From Natrinema versiforme JCM 10478 (GTDB lineage Archaea; Halobacteriota; Halobacteria; Halobacteriales; Natrialbaceae): DNA of 51,484 nucleotides. Where the stretch lies: the NCBI RefSeq assembly GCF_000337195.1, contig NZ_AOID01000016.1, positions 67,312 through 118,795 of the forward strand. The letters run 5' to 3'. The notes below the pieces were generated by a model. That model ran no database searches and had not been told where the DNA came from. It was given only the letters and a program-made list of their open reading frames with translations. Made by a program: the position numbers and the translations under genes. Position 1 is the stretch's first letter; each line of letters starts with the position of its first letter. Below, piece by piece: positions 15,816-22,685 of this stretch.

Positions 15816-16282
15816 GCTACGATCAGGAGTGTTCAGACTGTGGTAGCACCATGACGGCAGCCGCGAACTACTGCCCGTTCTGTGGAGAGCCAACGGTCGA
15901 GACGAGCGGCGACAACCCCTCGAACGAACCGACGAAATGGGACGAGTGGACCCTTCTGGAACTCGAGTGGGACTGTATCACCCGACGAGCGAAGGCCCGC
16001 TTCATGGAGGAGTGGGAGAAGCGCGAAGACTGGAAAAACTTCGAGTCGAGATACCACGTCTACAAGGCCCAAGACCAGCTATCTGTGGCCTCTTACCACT
16101 CTCGACAGAACGATTCAGGCGAACTCACGAAGACGAACATAGCCGACGCCGTGAATCATATGCTCATGGCTATGGCAACGCTGGAAGTCGATAACGAGGA
16201 ATGCCAGCCTATCACCTCCGAAGGTGAACTTCTACGTCGCAGAGGTATTTCCGCGAACGGGGGGCCGCCGGAACGCTCGTAA
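15812..16282 (+). CDS. Zinc-ribbon plus helical-domain viral protein (156 aa)
   Basis: This encodes 156 residues. A zinc ribbon at the N-terminus (CSDCGSTM, then YCPFCGEPT) is followed by a Trp-rich helical domain (KWDEWTLLELEWDCITRRAKARFMEEW) that runs to about residue 130. It is the last gene of the early operon; T-rich sequence (GCTTTTTTC) follows at about 16301-16310 and may terminate transcription. The family is not recognised. Confidence 0.65.
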   Translation: MSYDQECSDCGSTMTAAANYCPFCGEPTVETSGDNPSNEPTKWDEWTLLELEWDCITRRAKARFMEEWEKREDWKNFESRYHVYKAQDQLSVASYHSRQNDSGELTKTNIADAVNHMLMAMATLEVDNEECQPITSEGELLRRRGISANGGPPERS

Positions 16283-16328
16283 TAGCGCTGACCCCAGCTT
16301 TTTTCTAGATTGCGACAAATAAGAGGGC

Positions 16329-17267
16329 ATGGTAGTTCCAATCGGATTAAAAGAACATATTGCGCGATTCCTGAGAAGGAACGCCGACCGCACGGACGCA
16401 AAGCTTGGAGATGTCGAAACGGATTCGCTCAGTACAGAGGAACAACAACACGTTGCAAGTGATGGCACCCCAGTCGGGGCTTGGAAGCCCTTTGACCTCT
16501 CGACCTATTCCGACGGAGGGATGGGGCTTCACTGGGACCCCGACGACTCTCATGGCCTCTCCCCGCTAATCCTTGGTCACAACGGTGGTATCGCACAGAT
16601 CCATGATGGGACGTTCTACGAGTTTATCAAACTCTTCGACGGCGGTGATGGGTCGAACACGTTCATCGGAATAGAGAACGAGATTCCGGGTGGAAATCTC
16701 GCTATTGAATCGCAAGACGGAGGACAGGTCTATATCCAGACGGGTGTTGCAAACGACAAGCAACCTCGTTTTATCGTAAATGACCCCGGAGAGTCAACAG
16801 ATACAGTTACAGAGGGTGATTTCGCTCGGTTCCTCGCCCTAAACCATCTCATCTTCGGCGAAGCGATGGAACTGCGATACAACAACGGAACAGACGGCGA
16901 AGTAAAACGTGTCTATCAGGACATCGACTCACAAAAGGTTGGCTACGACTATCGGTCGGGCTACAAGCCAACATGGTCCGTTAGCGGATCTGACCATCTG
17001 GCGTTCGGGACGCCGTACTACTCCAGCAACTCTCACGTTCGATTTCACAAAAATAGCGACAAGCGCGGCAATGTTGACCGCCAAAGCGGGGGGACCGAAT
17101 ACAGTCAGCGCGCCCAGCCAACAACTGATGAACTGAACGGGGGAGACTCAATGATCTACTGTTCAGACGGCAGCGACGGCCATTCCGCAGGGGATCTCGT
17201 CCATGCGTTCAACAACTCTGGAACCATCCAAACGAATGTTATCAGCGCAGCCAGCAACACGGCCTAA
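16329..17267 (+). CDS. Beta-rich candidate receptor-binding/spike protein, stand-alone
   Basis: This encodes 312 residues. After a charged N-terminal helix the chain is a succession of short beta strands with many Gly, Asn, Asp and aromatic residues. The C-terminal part (MIYCSDGSDGHSAGDLVHAF, then SGTIQTNVI) resembles trimerising ends of viral fibre and spike proteins. There is no signal peptide. It has its own promoter-like gap (16283-16328), lower GC than its neighbours, and converges with the leftward operon, so it looks like an independently acquired cassette. Assignment as host-recognition protein is inference. Confidence 0.5.
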   Translation: MVVPIGLKEHIARFLRRNADRTDAKLGDVETDSLSTEEQQHVASDGTPVGAWKPFDLSTYSDGGMGLHWDPDDSHGLSPLILGHNGGIAQIHDGTFYEFIKLFDGGDGSNTFIGIENEIPGGNLAIESQDGGQVYIQTGVANDKQPRFIVNDPGESTDTVTEGDFARFLALNHLIFGEAMELRYNNGTDGEVKRVYQDIDSQKVGYDYRSGYKPTWSVSGSDHLAFGTPYYSSNSHVRFHKNSDKRGNVDRQSGGTEYSQRAQPTTDELNGGDSMIYCSDGSDGHSAGDLVHAFNNSGTIQTNVISAASNTA

Positions 17268-17355
17268 CGCTGCTTAATGACGCTGTAGTGAACGTCGTTC
17301 CACACGGTTGACCCTCGTGAAATAATCCATTCCGCGAAGCGGCAGGAACCGGACC

Positions 17356-17487
17356 CTACAACTCCGCTTCTTCGAGATCAGCGTTCAGGAACGAGTCGAT
17401 ACCCCTTATCAGCGACCAAGCAAGTACCCAGAGGGCCAGAATCGTCGTTGTGACGCCGATATAGAACCCCATCCATATCTCCCCCAT
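17356..17487 (-). CDS. 43-aa single-span membrane protein
   Basis: This encodes 43 residues, with one hydrophobic helix of about 22 residues (WMGFYIGVTTTILALWVLAW) followed by an acidic tail. It is the last gene of the leftward operon; its ATG overlaps the stop of the preceding gene in an ATGA. Small membrane proteins of this kind are typical of virions with an internal lipid membrane. Confidence 0.6.
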   Translation of the reverse strand: MGEIWMGFYIGVTTTILALWVLAWSLIRGIDSFLNADLEEAEL

Positions 17488-17633
17488 CAGCTACCACCGT
17501 ACTTGCGAATCGCTCGAGCGAACGGGAACCCGAGCCACCCACAGAACTTGATCCATGCCTCGAGAGAGACCCAGAACGCCCCCGTTGCTAAGACCACGCG
17601 ACCGTAGATTTCGAGGAGATCAACGACCCCCAT
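17487..17633 (-). CDS. 48-aa membrane protein
   Basis: This encodes 48 residues with a largely hydrophobic, Trp- and Gly-rich chain (YGRVVLATGAFWVSLEAW, then FCGWLGFPF) and a basic C-terminus. ATGA overlaps at both ends tie it to its neighbours. Likely inserted in the viral or host membrane; function unknown. Confidence 0.6.
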   Translation of the reverse strand: MGVVDLLEIYGRVVLATGAFWVSLEAWIKFCGWLGFPFARAIRKYGGS

Positions 17634-17794
17634 CAGAACACCTCCCGATACTTTTCCTCGACCCACATCCCGACGCGAAGGCAGAAGACAGCAGCGAACA
17701 CACCAGGTAGGAGCAGCGGCATCAAGATTATCTCGAGTACGCCGAACTCCCGATCAACGTCCACATCTACGAACGGCGTATCCATCTCCGCCAT
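17633..17794 (-). CDS. 53-aa single-span membrane protein
   Basis: This encodes 53 residues. An acidic N-terminus (DTPFVDVDVDREFG) is followed by one hydrophobic span (VLEIILMPLLLPGVFAAVFC) and a basic/acidic tail. It overlaps the stop of the nuclease-like gene; an in-frame ATG at 17785 is an alternative start. It is the third of three tiny membrane genes in tandem. Confidence 0.6.
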   Translation of the reverse strand: MAEMDTPFVDVDVDREFGVLEIILMPLLLPGVFAAVFCLRVGMWVEEKYREVF

Positions 17795-18192
17795 CAGAAC
17801 ACCTCGGAGACGGGCAGCTTGTGCTGCCGACCGTCCCGTTTCGAGTGACCGGCACGGTTCCAGCCGCCCCGGTCTTTCACCAGCTGCGTGACGGTCGCCG
17901 GTTTCATCCGCCGGTGGTCCAGTGGCTCAGGGGTTGACCCACTCGAGAGAATCACGAAGTCGTACCACGCGACGTTTTGGCCGTCCGACGCGGTAAGCGA
18001 GCGGTGGTTATCTTCCCAGATACGGAACCTGCGGTCAGGACGAGCAGACTTTACCTCGTGTTTCGCGCCGGTCCGAGGGTTGACGAGATCGCACCAGTCG
18101 CGCCCGTCCGCCCGCTCGAGGGAGAACTGTGCCGCTACCCACTCGGAAGCGTCCCGTCCGCGCTCTTGGGACGGGAATAGGTCTTCGCTCAT
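17794..18192 (-). CDS. Candidate PD-(D/E)XK nuclease beside the packaging ATPase
   Basis: This encodes 132 residues. An N-terminal helix (GRDASEWVAAQFSLER) precedes D35 (DWCDLVNP) and E46-V-K48 (KHEVKSA), the D-x10-ExK spacing of the PD-(D/E)XK core; a following RFRIWEDNHRSL strand-helix and YDFVIL strand fit the fold. Such enzymes include restriction, resolvase and genome-processing nucleases. It overlaps the ATPase gene by 4 bp, so DNA processing during packaging, resolution of replicated genomes or cleavage of competitors are all possible. Active-site assignment is by eye. Confidence 0.55.
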   Translation of the reverse strand: MSEDLFPSQERGRDASEWVAAQFSLERADGRDWCDLVNPRTGAKHEVKSARPDRRFRIWEDNHRSLTASDGQNVAWYDFVILSSGSTPEPLDHRRMKPATVTQLVKDRGGWNRAGHSKRDGRQHKLPVSEVF

Positions 18193-18866
18193 GCGAATTC
18201 CTCCGGTACCGGAGCGTTCGTTTCTACGTAATCCCCGCCGTCCGTGACGGACCAGTGGTAGGGACCAGTGGCCGCTTTCACTTCATCCGCTGCGCGCCCC
18301 ATCCGCTCGGCGCTGAAGAAGTGTTCGGCCTCATTCCCGAACGGACCCACCCAGATTTTGAGCGGCATATTCGCCCGGTGTTCTTCCGGCAGGTTCCACG
18401 GCCGCTGTGTGACGACGAGAGAACGAATATCGTCCGTTTGCTCGCTCGAGTTGGCCATATTACCGCCTTGCGCGAGACACCAGCCGAGACCTTCCGAATC
18501 TTGGAAGCTCTGGGCCTCATCGTGTACCACGATCTTCCGACCCGGCACGTTCCGCAGGAACTCGATCACCGGCTCATGGGACGCAGGTGAGCCACCGTCA
18601 CGAGGATAGAAGTCGAACAGCCGGTACCCCGCCCGGTAGGACTCAGCCAACCCCTTCAGGGTACGAACCCGCCGTACCCGATCCTTCCGGTTGACATACC
18701 CGAGACCCTTGGGATTGTAGAATACCCCCACATCATGCCACCCTTGCACGACGCTGTTTTGGAACCACCAGTTAGCCAGTACCGACTTTCCGCCGTAGTC
18801 ATCCCCGGCACCCGTCGCGCCCGAGATCAGGACGTGAGACCCGTCCGTGAGGTAGTACGTTTGCAT
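18189..18866 (-). CDS. Genome-packaging ATPase, FtsK/HerA (A32/PRD1 P9-like) type
   Basis: This encodes 225 residues. The Walker A motif is GDDYGGKS at 21-28 and Walker B is VVHDE at 113-117. The sensor-like strand TQRP at 153-156 followed by HRANM at 163-167 is characteristic of packaging ATPases of internal-membrane viruses (PRD1 P9, STIV B204, SH1-type). The short length, with almost no additions to the core, also fits. These enzymes translocate viral DNA into preformed capsids at a portal vertex. Here the gene runs opposite to the capsid genes, unlike what I recall of SH1, and is coupled by 4-bp overlap to the nuclease-like gene. Confidence 0.8.
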   Translation of the reverse strand: MQTYYLTDGSHVLISGATGAGDDYGGKSVLANWWFQNSVVQGWHDVGVFYNPKGLGYVNRKDRVRRVRTLKGLAESYRAGYRLFDFYPRDGGSPASHEPVIEFLRNVPGRKIVVHDEAQSFQDSEGLGWCLAQGGNMANSSEQTDDIRSLVVTQRPWNLPEEHRANMPLKIWVGPFGNEAEHFFSAERMGRAADEVKAATGPYHWSVTDGGDYVETNAPVPEEFA

Positions 18867-19321
18867 CAGGCATCCCCCACAGTCGGTAGCCCAGACACAT
18901 TCACCGAGTCGCCGTCACCGTCACCGCCCCCACCGCTCGAGGAGGTATCACCGGCCGACCCAGACGAGCCGCCGTCATCGTCCGACGTAGCCGATAGGAC
19001 AGCTCCGATAGCGAACTTTGCAAGATCGACACCGGCCCACGCGTCATCTACGTTGGCCCACTTTTCGAGACCCCGGAGACCGTACCGTTTCCAGTGGTCT
19101 CGGATGTCATCCAGCCCCTCGAGTTGGGAGATCGGCGTATTCGGTTCAGTATTCTTCAGGCCCTCGATGAACCACGGAGAGCCACCACTATCGGTACCCG
19201 GTTCCGACCCACCCATGTCGATCTGTCCGTCCATCGGCGAGCCTTCTGCGCCCGAATCACCCATTTCACCCGCTCCCGTTGCGAACTCGGCAGCCGCTCG
19301 AGGATCCATATCGTCACTCAT
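18866..19321 (-). CDS. Probable virion protein with disordered ends (151 aa)
   Basis: This encodes 151 residues. A Gly/Ser/Asp/Met-rich N-terminal 50 residues and a Gly/Ser/Asp-rich C-terminal 35 residues flank one folded segment (WFIEGLKNTEPNT to VDLAKFAIGAVLSA) that ends in a short hydrophobic helix. The start overlaps the preceding gene's stop and its own stop abuts the ATPase start. Composition is like other structural proteins of this element; no family is recognised. Confidence 0.55.
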   Translation of the reverse strand: MSDDMDPRAAAEFATGAGEMGDSGAEGSPMDGQIDMGGSEPGTDSGGSPWFIEGLKNTEPNTPISQLEGLDDIRDHWKRYGLRGLEKWANVDDAWAGVDLAKFAIGAVLSATSDDDGGSSGSAGDTSSSGGGGDGDGDSVNVSGLPTVGDA

Positions 19322-19754
19322 CGGAGAACACACCCCCACAGCCGAGGCAGACGTAATCCCCCTTCCTCAGCATCCTAACGTGGTCGTCCTCGAGACGATC
19401 CCGGTTTCGGTCGAGGTAGACATCACTGCTTTCGTTATCTTTTGACCCACAATTCGGACACTCCGGCTCGGACGCGGACGGCACCGGATCATTCGGCCCG
19501 TCATCTGACTCAGGGAACTCAGGAGCGCCCCCGCTCGAGGGACTACCGGATTGACTACCGTTTCCACCCGGCCCGGTACCACCGTCAGGGGTAGCCGGTT
19601 CAGACCCGTTATCTTTGGCCGTGTAGAGCCGGCCATATGCGTCCTCTAACTCGGAGAAGGCGGCGTGTTCGTCGTCCTGTTTGTTGACCATGTGGATAGC
19701 TACCCCATGCTCGGTATCGTGCGGGGAGTCGCAGATAGGACAAGTGCGCCCCAT
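19314..19754 (-). CDS. Protein with two zinc fingers joined by a disordered linker (146 aa)
   Basis: This encodes 146 residues. The N-terminus has a C2H2-type finger (CPICDS, then HGVAIH). A Pro/Gly/Ser linker (about 50-100) leads to a second finger with CPNCGSK and YVCLGCGGVF. I chose ATG 19754 because it overlaps the preceding small membrane gene in ATGA; upstream extension to 19793 lacks conservation signs. Possibly a DNA- or capsid-binding adaptor of the packaging operon (inference). Confidence 0.6.
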   Translation of the reverse strand: MGRTCPICDSPHDTEHGVAIHMVNKQDDEHAAFSELEDAYGRLYTAKDNGSEPATPDGGTGPGGNGSQSGSPSSGGAPEFPESDDGPNDPVPSASEPECPNCGSKDNESSDVYLDRNRDRLEDDHVRMLRKGDYVCLGCGGVFSDE

Positions 19755-19888
19755 CACACCCACCCCGCAGTTACGACGACGAGGGTAGCCCACATCAGGA
19801 GCGTTATCGCCTTATTTACCACCTTAGACGACCGAACGCTAAGGATTAACGCTGCAAGCGTTACGGTTCCGAGACCAATAAGTCCCAT
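19754..19888 (-). CDS. 44-aa two-span membrane protein, first gene of leftward operon
   Basis: This encodes 44 residues, almost entirely hydrophobic: a first span (GLIGLGTVTLAALILSV), a short basic loop (RSSKVVNK) and a second span (AITLLMWATLVVVTAG). Its ATG lies 25 bp from the AT box of the divergent promoter, fitting leaderless transcription. Probable virion or holin-like membrane protein; function unknown. Confidence 0.6.
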   Translation of the reverse strand: MGLIGLGTVTLAALILSVRSSKVVNKAITLLMWATLVVVTAGWV

Positions 19889-19946
19889 ATACCTACCTAT
19901 AGGTAATTGGACGCTTAAACCCTATGGCGCTATATATGGAAGCGTA
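19889..19946. promoter_or_regulatory. 58 bp divergent promoter with shared symmetric box and palindrome
   Basis: The two structural/packaging operons start back to back. GCTTAAAC at 19913-19920 reads as an AT box on both strands and lies 25 bp from the leftward ATG (19888) and 26 bp from the rightward ATG (19947). A perfect 10-bp palindrome ACCTATAGGT is at about 19895-19904, next to the leftward start, and TATATATGG near 19931-19939. One site could therefore switch both operons. Confidence 0.55.
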
Positions 19947-20150
19947 ATGAATCTGAAAGGGCAGGTCCCGCTGTTCAACGACAGTGTTGACCCGACCAAT
20001 CCCGCAGAACTGGGAGGTAAAGTAGTTGGATACACCATCGGCGTCGTCGTCGCGCTTATCGCGCTCGCACTCGGTACGTGGGTCTTCGAGCGAGGCAACG
20101 CCGCGGCAGGCACCGAGGCAGAGGCCGGTATTCCGGTGGCGGGTGAATAA
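19947..20150 (+). CDS. Small membrane virion-type protein (67 aa), first gene of late operon
   Basis: This encodes 67 residues. A polar N-terminus (NLKGQVPLFNDSVDPTNP) is followed by one strong membrane helix (VVGYTIGVVVALIALALGTW) and a Gly/Ala/Glu tail. It directly precedes the candidate capsid protein by 2 bp. In SH1-type viruses small membrane proteins lie beside the capsid genes. Frame is open upstream, but ATG 19947 fits the divergent promoter. Confidence 0.6.
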   Translation: MNLKGQVPLFNDSVDPTNPAELGGKVVGYTIGVVVALIALALGTWVFERGNAAAGTEAEAGIPVAGE

Positions 20151-20152
20151 CG

Positions 20153-20674
20153 ATGGCGGACCAACTCACTCGCGCACAGCGGCACCCGGACCCGGACGTT
20201 CGTGATCTCGCACAGGGCGGCTCGCCGAAAACGATCCGGTCGTCCCACCTCGAAGACGGCGCGACGATGAACGCCGGCAACGAGGTTACGGTCTGGAAGT
20301 CGAAGGTGCCCGCCGACAAGGCGTACCTGCACGGACACGGCACCGACAACCGCGAGAGCGGACCTGAGGCGTTTATCTACGCGAGCATTCAGAACAGCAC
20401 CCCGGAACAGATCGAAGGAGATCTGTACGCTGTCATCACCGACAGCGAGGGCCGAGACGTGCACGCTCGGAAGGAGATCGGCGACCTCGAGACTCTGGCA
20501 GCTGCGGAGGACGACAACCGCACCGAGCGGCCGATGTATCCGGTTCAGGTTCCCATCGCCCGCGAAGACCAGCACCTCGAGCTTCGCGTCGTCGCTGATA
20601 GTGCATCCGACGGGGATGAACTCTCGGCATCCGATAGCTCGATTCGGATGTACTACACCGAGTACAACAACTGA
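20153..20674 (+). CDS. Candidate small major capsid protein (single jelly roll, SH1 VP7-like)
   Basis: This encodes 173 residues. A polar N-terminal 45 residues (MADQLTRAQRHPDPDVRDLA) precede a beta-sandwich-like chain: NEVTVWKSKVPADKAYLHGH, FIYASIQNS, EGDLYAVITDSEGRDVHARK, PVQVPIAREDQHLELRVVAD and SIRMYYTEYN. The size is close to the small capsid proteins of SH1-like viruses and P23-77 VP16. Position matches too: after a membrane protein and before other beta-rich proteins. No sequence identity was computed, so the call rests on pattern and context. Confidence 0.6.
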   Translation: MADQLTRAQRHPDPDVRDLAQGGSPKTIRSSHLEDGATMNAGNEVTVWKSKVPADKAYLHGHGTDNRESGPEAFIYASIQNSTPEQIEGDLYAVITDSEGRDVHARKEIGDLETLAAAEDDNRTERPMYPVQVPIAREDQHLELRVVADSASDGDELSASDSSIRMYYTEYNN

Positions 20675-20690
20675 TTCGGGGGTTCCTGAT

Positions 20691-21089
20691 ATGCCTTTTT
20701 CCCGGAAGGAAACAAAGCGCTTTAGCGTCAGCGTTGGCCCCGGAGAGACCGCAACAGCATCGACCACACTCGATTATGATGCGACGGTTGAAGAGATCGA
20801 TGTCCGCATCTACCAAGGAGCGGAAAACGAGATCGGAGTAGTCCCCTACCGGATTCGGGACGCCGATCAATTGACGCTCGTCGATCTTATCGGCAAAAGC
20901 AAAATCTACGGCGACGGTGATTACTGGACGTTCAACGTCGCCGAATCCGTCGAAGAGGGTGACGAAATCGGTATCGAAGTCGAACATGAGGCGGACAGCT
21001 ATCAGTTCGATGTTGACGTAGATGTCACCCTCGACCAAGCAGGCGGCGCGAGCCGTGTTCTCTCCGCTATCAGCGGGGTGTTCAGCTAA
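20691..21089 (+). CDS. Candidate second capsid/jelly-roll virion protein (132 aa)
   Basis: This encodes 132 residues, predominantly beta: KRFSVSVGPGETATASTTLD, EEIDVRIYQG, IGVVPYRIRD, GDYWTFNVAE, DEIGIEVEHE and YQFDVDVDVTLD, ending in a hydrophobic turn (VLSAISGVFS). This alternation of short strands is what a single beta-barrel or receptor-associated domain would give. It is shorter than the large capsid protein of SH1 (VP4), so it may be that protein in reduced form or a minor vertex protein. ATG 20691 follows the previous gene by 16 bp; the stop overlaps the next ATG (TAATG). Confidence 0.5.
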   Translation: MPFSRKETKRFSVSVGPGETATASTTLDYDATVEEIDVRIYQGAENEIGVVPYRIRDADQLTLVDLIGKSKIYGDGDYWTFNVAESVEEGDEIGIEVEHEADSYQFDVDVDVTLDQAGGASRVLSAISGVFS

Positions 21090-21436
21090 TGGTATCGGAA
21101 CAATTCAGTCAGGCAGTCAGGGGTAGCGGCGGAGACCCGATTGACGTTTCGTCATCGACCGGCAGCCTCGAGACGAACGAGTACGGGAGCGCAACGAGCG
21201 CAAGCGCATCGGCGTACCCCATCACGGTTGACCCGGCTTGGCAGATCGAGGAAGTGATGTTTTTCGCTCTGCCCGACGACAAGGAGGTAACAGCCACTCT
21301 CGAGGATGGATCCTCCACCACGTTCGAGCCGAAAGGCCCCGATTGGGTCCTCAACACCCTCGAGATCGACGTTCTCGAGATCACCGATCCAGAGAACAGC
21401 GAGGGAGAAACGAGCCTGCTGGCGGTGGGTGACTAA
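21089..21436 (+). CDS. Beta-rich virion-type protein (115 aa)
   Basis: This encodes 115 residues. A Ser/Gly/Thr-rich N-terminus (GSGGDPIDVSSSTGSLETNE) leads to beta strands (AYPITVDPAWQIEEVMFFAL, KEVTATLEDGSSTTFEP, LNTLEIDVLEITDP). The layout is like a small sandwich domain with an extended arm, typical of minor capsid or spike-base proteins. It overlaps the upstream gene by 1 bp and precedes the Gly-repeat protein by 1 bp. Function inferred from position only. Confidence 0.5.
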   Translation: MVSEQFSQAVRGSGGDPIDVSSSTGSLETNEYGSATSASASAYPITVDPAWQIEEVMFFALPDDKEVTATLEDGSSTTFEPKGPDWVLNTLEIDVLEITDPENSEGETSLLAVGD

Positions 21437-21437
21437 G

Positions 21438-22685
21438 ATGATTGGTGGCGGGCTGACCGGTGACGAAGATACCAGCATCACTGACGGCCTCGGCGGCGGC
21501 GGTGGCGGTGGCGGCTCCTCGAGCGATGACGACGGCGGCTCGAGCGGCGGCAGTTCCGGCGGGTCGTCCTCGAGCGGCGGCGGTATCGACATCGGCGGCG
21601 GGCTGACCGGTGACGAAGATACCAGTATCACCGACGGTCTCGGAGGCGGTGGCGGCGGTGGCGGCTCCTCGAGCGATGACGACGGCGGGTCGTCCGGCGG
21701 CTCGAGCAGCGGGTCGTCCGGCGGCGGTGGTATCGACATCGGCGGCGGGCTGACCGGCGACGAAGATACCAGCATCACCGACGGTCTCGGCGGCGGTGGC
21801 GGCGGCGGCTCCTCGAGTGACAGCGACTCGAGCGACGACGGCGGTGGCCTCCTCGACGGCGGGCTGACCGGCGACGAGGATACCAGTATCACCGACGGTC
21901 TCGGAGGCGGTGGCGGCGGTGGCGGCTCCTCGAGCGATGACGACGGCGGAGGCCTCCTTAGTGGCGGACTCACCGGCGATTCTGATACGTCCATCACCGA
22001 TGGACTCACCGGCGGCGGTGGTTCCTCAAGCGGTGACGACGACGGCGACGGTGGCCTTCTCAGCGGCGGCCTGACCGGCGACGAGGATACGAATCTCTTC
22101 AACGATTGGAAGACGATGACCGACAAGTTCGCAGACCCCGGCACTGCCGAGGGCGAACCGTCCGAACCCATAGGCAGCGCGCCGGGATTCGCCGGAGCGC
22201 TCACCGGCGTCGGATCGGCCGGCACGATTGCGTCGGCGGCGTCGAAGCTCCTGCCCGGTGGGACGAAGACGTCGGCCGGGATCGGCGGCCTGATCGGTGG
22301 CCTCGGACTCGGCTCGAGCGACGGTGACGGCGACGGCGGGGGCGGCCCGCTCTCGTTGATTCCAGGACTCGGCGGTGGCTCGAGCGACGGCGACGGCTCG
22401 AGCGGCGGACTGCTATCTGGCCTTCCGTTCATCGGAGGTGGAGGTTCCGGCAACGGCCAGCAGCCGGAACAGCCGGCGCAAGGCGACGAACTCCAGCAGG
22501 CCCGGCAGCGGATGCAGAATCAGCTATCAGCAGCGAAGGAACGGCTCAAGAGCCAGTACCAGAAGCTGCTGGGTCAACAACAGAGCGGAGACGGCGAAGG
22601 CGGACTTCCGACCGGACTGCTCGCGGTGGGTGGTCTCGCGGTCGTTGGAGTGATCGCTTTCGTCTTCGGAAGTGATGAATCATGA
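21438..22685 (+). CDS. Gly/Ser/Asp-repeat membrane virion protein (415 aa)
   Basis: The first 220 residues are about six copies of a unit beginning GGLTGDEDTSITDGL and continuing with long Gly and Ser-Asp runs. Residues 225-330 are Gly-rich with short hydrophobic patches, residues 340-385 form a Gln-rich helix (QARQRMQNQLSAAKERLKS), and one membrane span near the C-terminus (GLLAVGGLAVVGVIAFVFG) ends in DES. SH1 VP2 also has glycine-rich repeats and lies in a similar place. Proposed role: virion protein anchored in the internal membrane, with the repeats as a flexible spacer (inference). Confidence 0.65.
   Translation: MIGGGLTGDEDTSITDGLGGGGGGGGSSSDDDGGSSGGSSGGSSSSGGGIDIGGGLTGDEDTSITDGLGGGGGGGGSSSDDDGGSSGGSSSGSSGGGGIDIGGGLTGDEDTSITDGLGGGGGGGSSSDSDSSDDGGGLLDGGLTGDEDTSITDGLGGGGGGGGSSSDDDGGGLLSGGLTGDSDTSITDGLTGGGGSSSGDDDGDGGLLSGGLTGDEDTNLFNDWKTMTDKFADPGTAEGEPSEPIGSAPGFAGALTGVGSAGTIASAASKLLPGGTKTSAGIGGLIGGLGLGSSDGDGDGGGGPLSLIPGLGGGSSDGDGSSGGLLSGLPFIGGGGSGNGQQPEQPAQGDELQQARQRMQNQLSAAKERLKSQYQKLLGQQQSGDGEGGLPTGLLAVGGLAVVGVIAFVFGSDES
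21450..22105 (+). repeat. Six imperfect tandem coding repeats (GGLTGDEDT unit)
   Basis: Copies begin near 21450, 21600, 21747, 21861, 21964 and 22068, each starting GGCTGACCGG or a variant, with spacing from about 103 to 150 bp. The first four keep DEDTSITDGL; the fifth changes to DSDTSITDGL and the last to DEDTNLF. Near-identical codons in copies 1-4 indicate recent expansion by recombination or slippage. Confidence 0.85.

Noticed and set aside
21450-22105. CRISPR-like array
   Set aside because: The repeats are long, imperfect, unevenly spaced and in frame within a protein; there are no unique spacers of constant length and no cas genes.
21152-22453. 433-codon minus-strand Pro/Ser-rich frame
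   Set aside because: It is the mirror of the Gly/Ser-repeat virion gene; Pro/Ser runs arise from reverse-complementing Gly/Ser codons.
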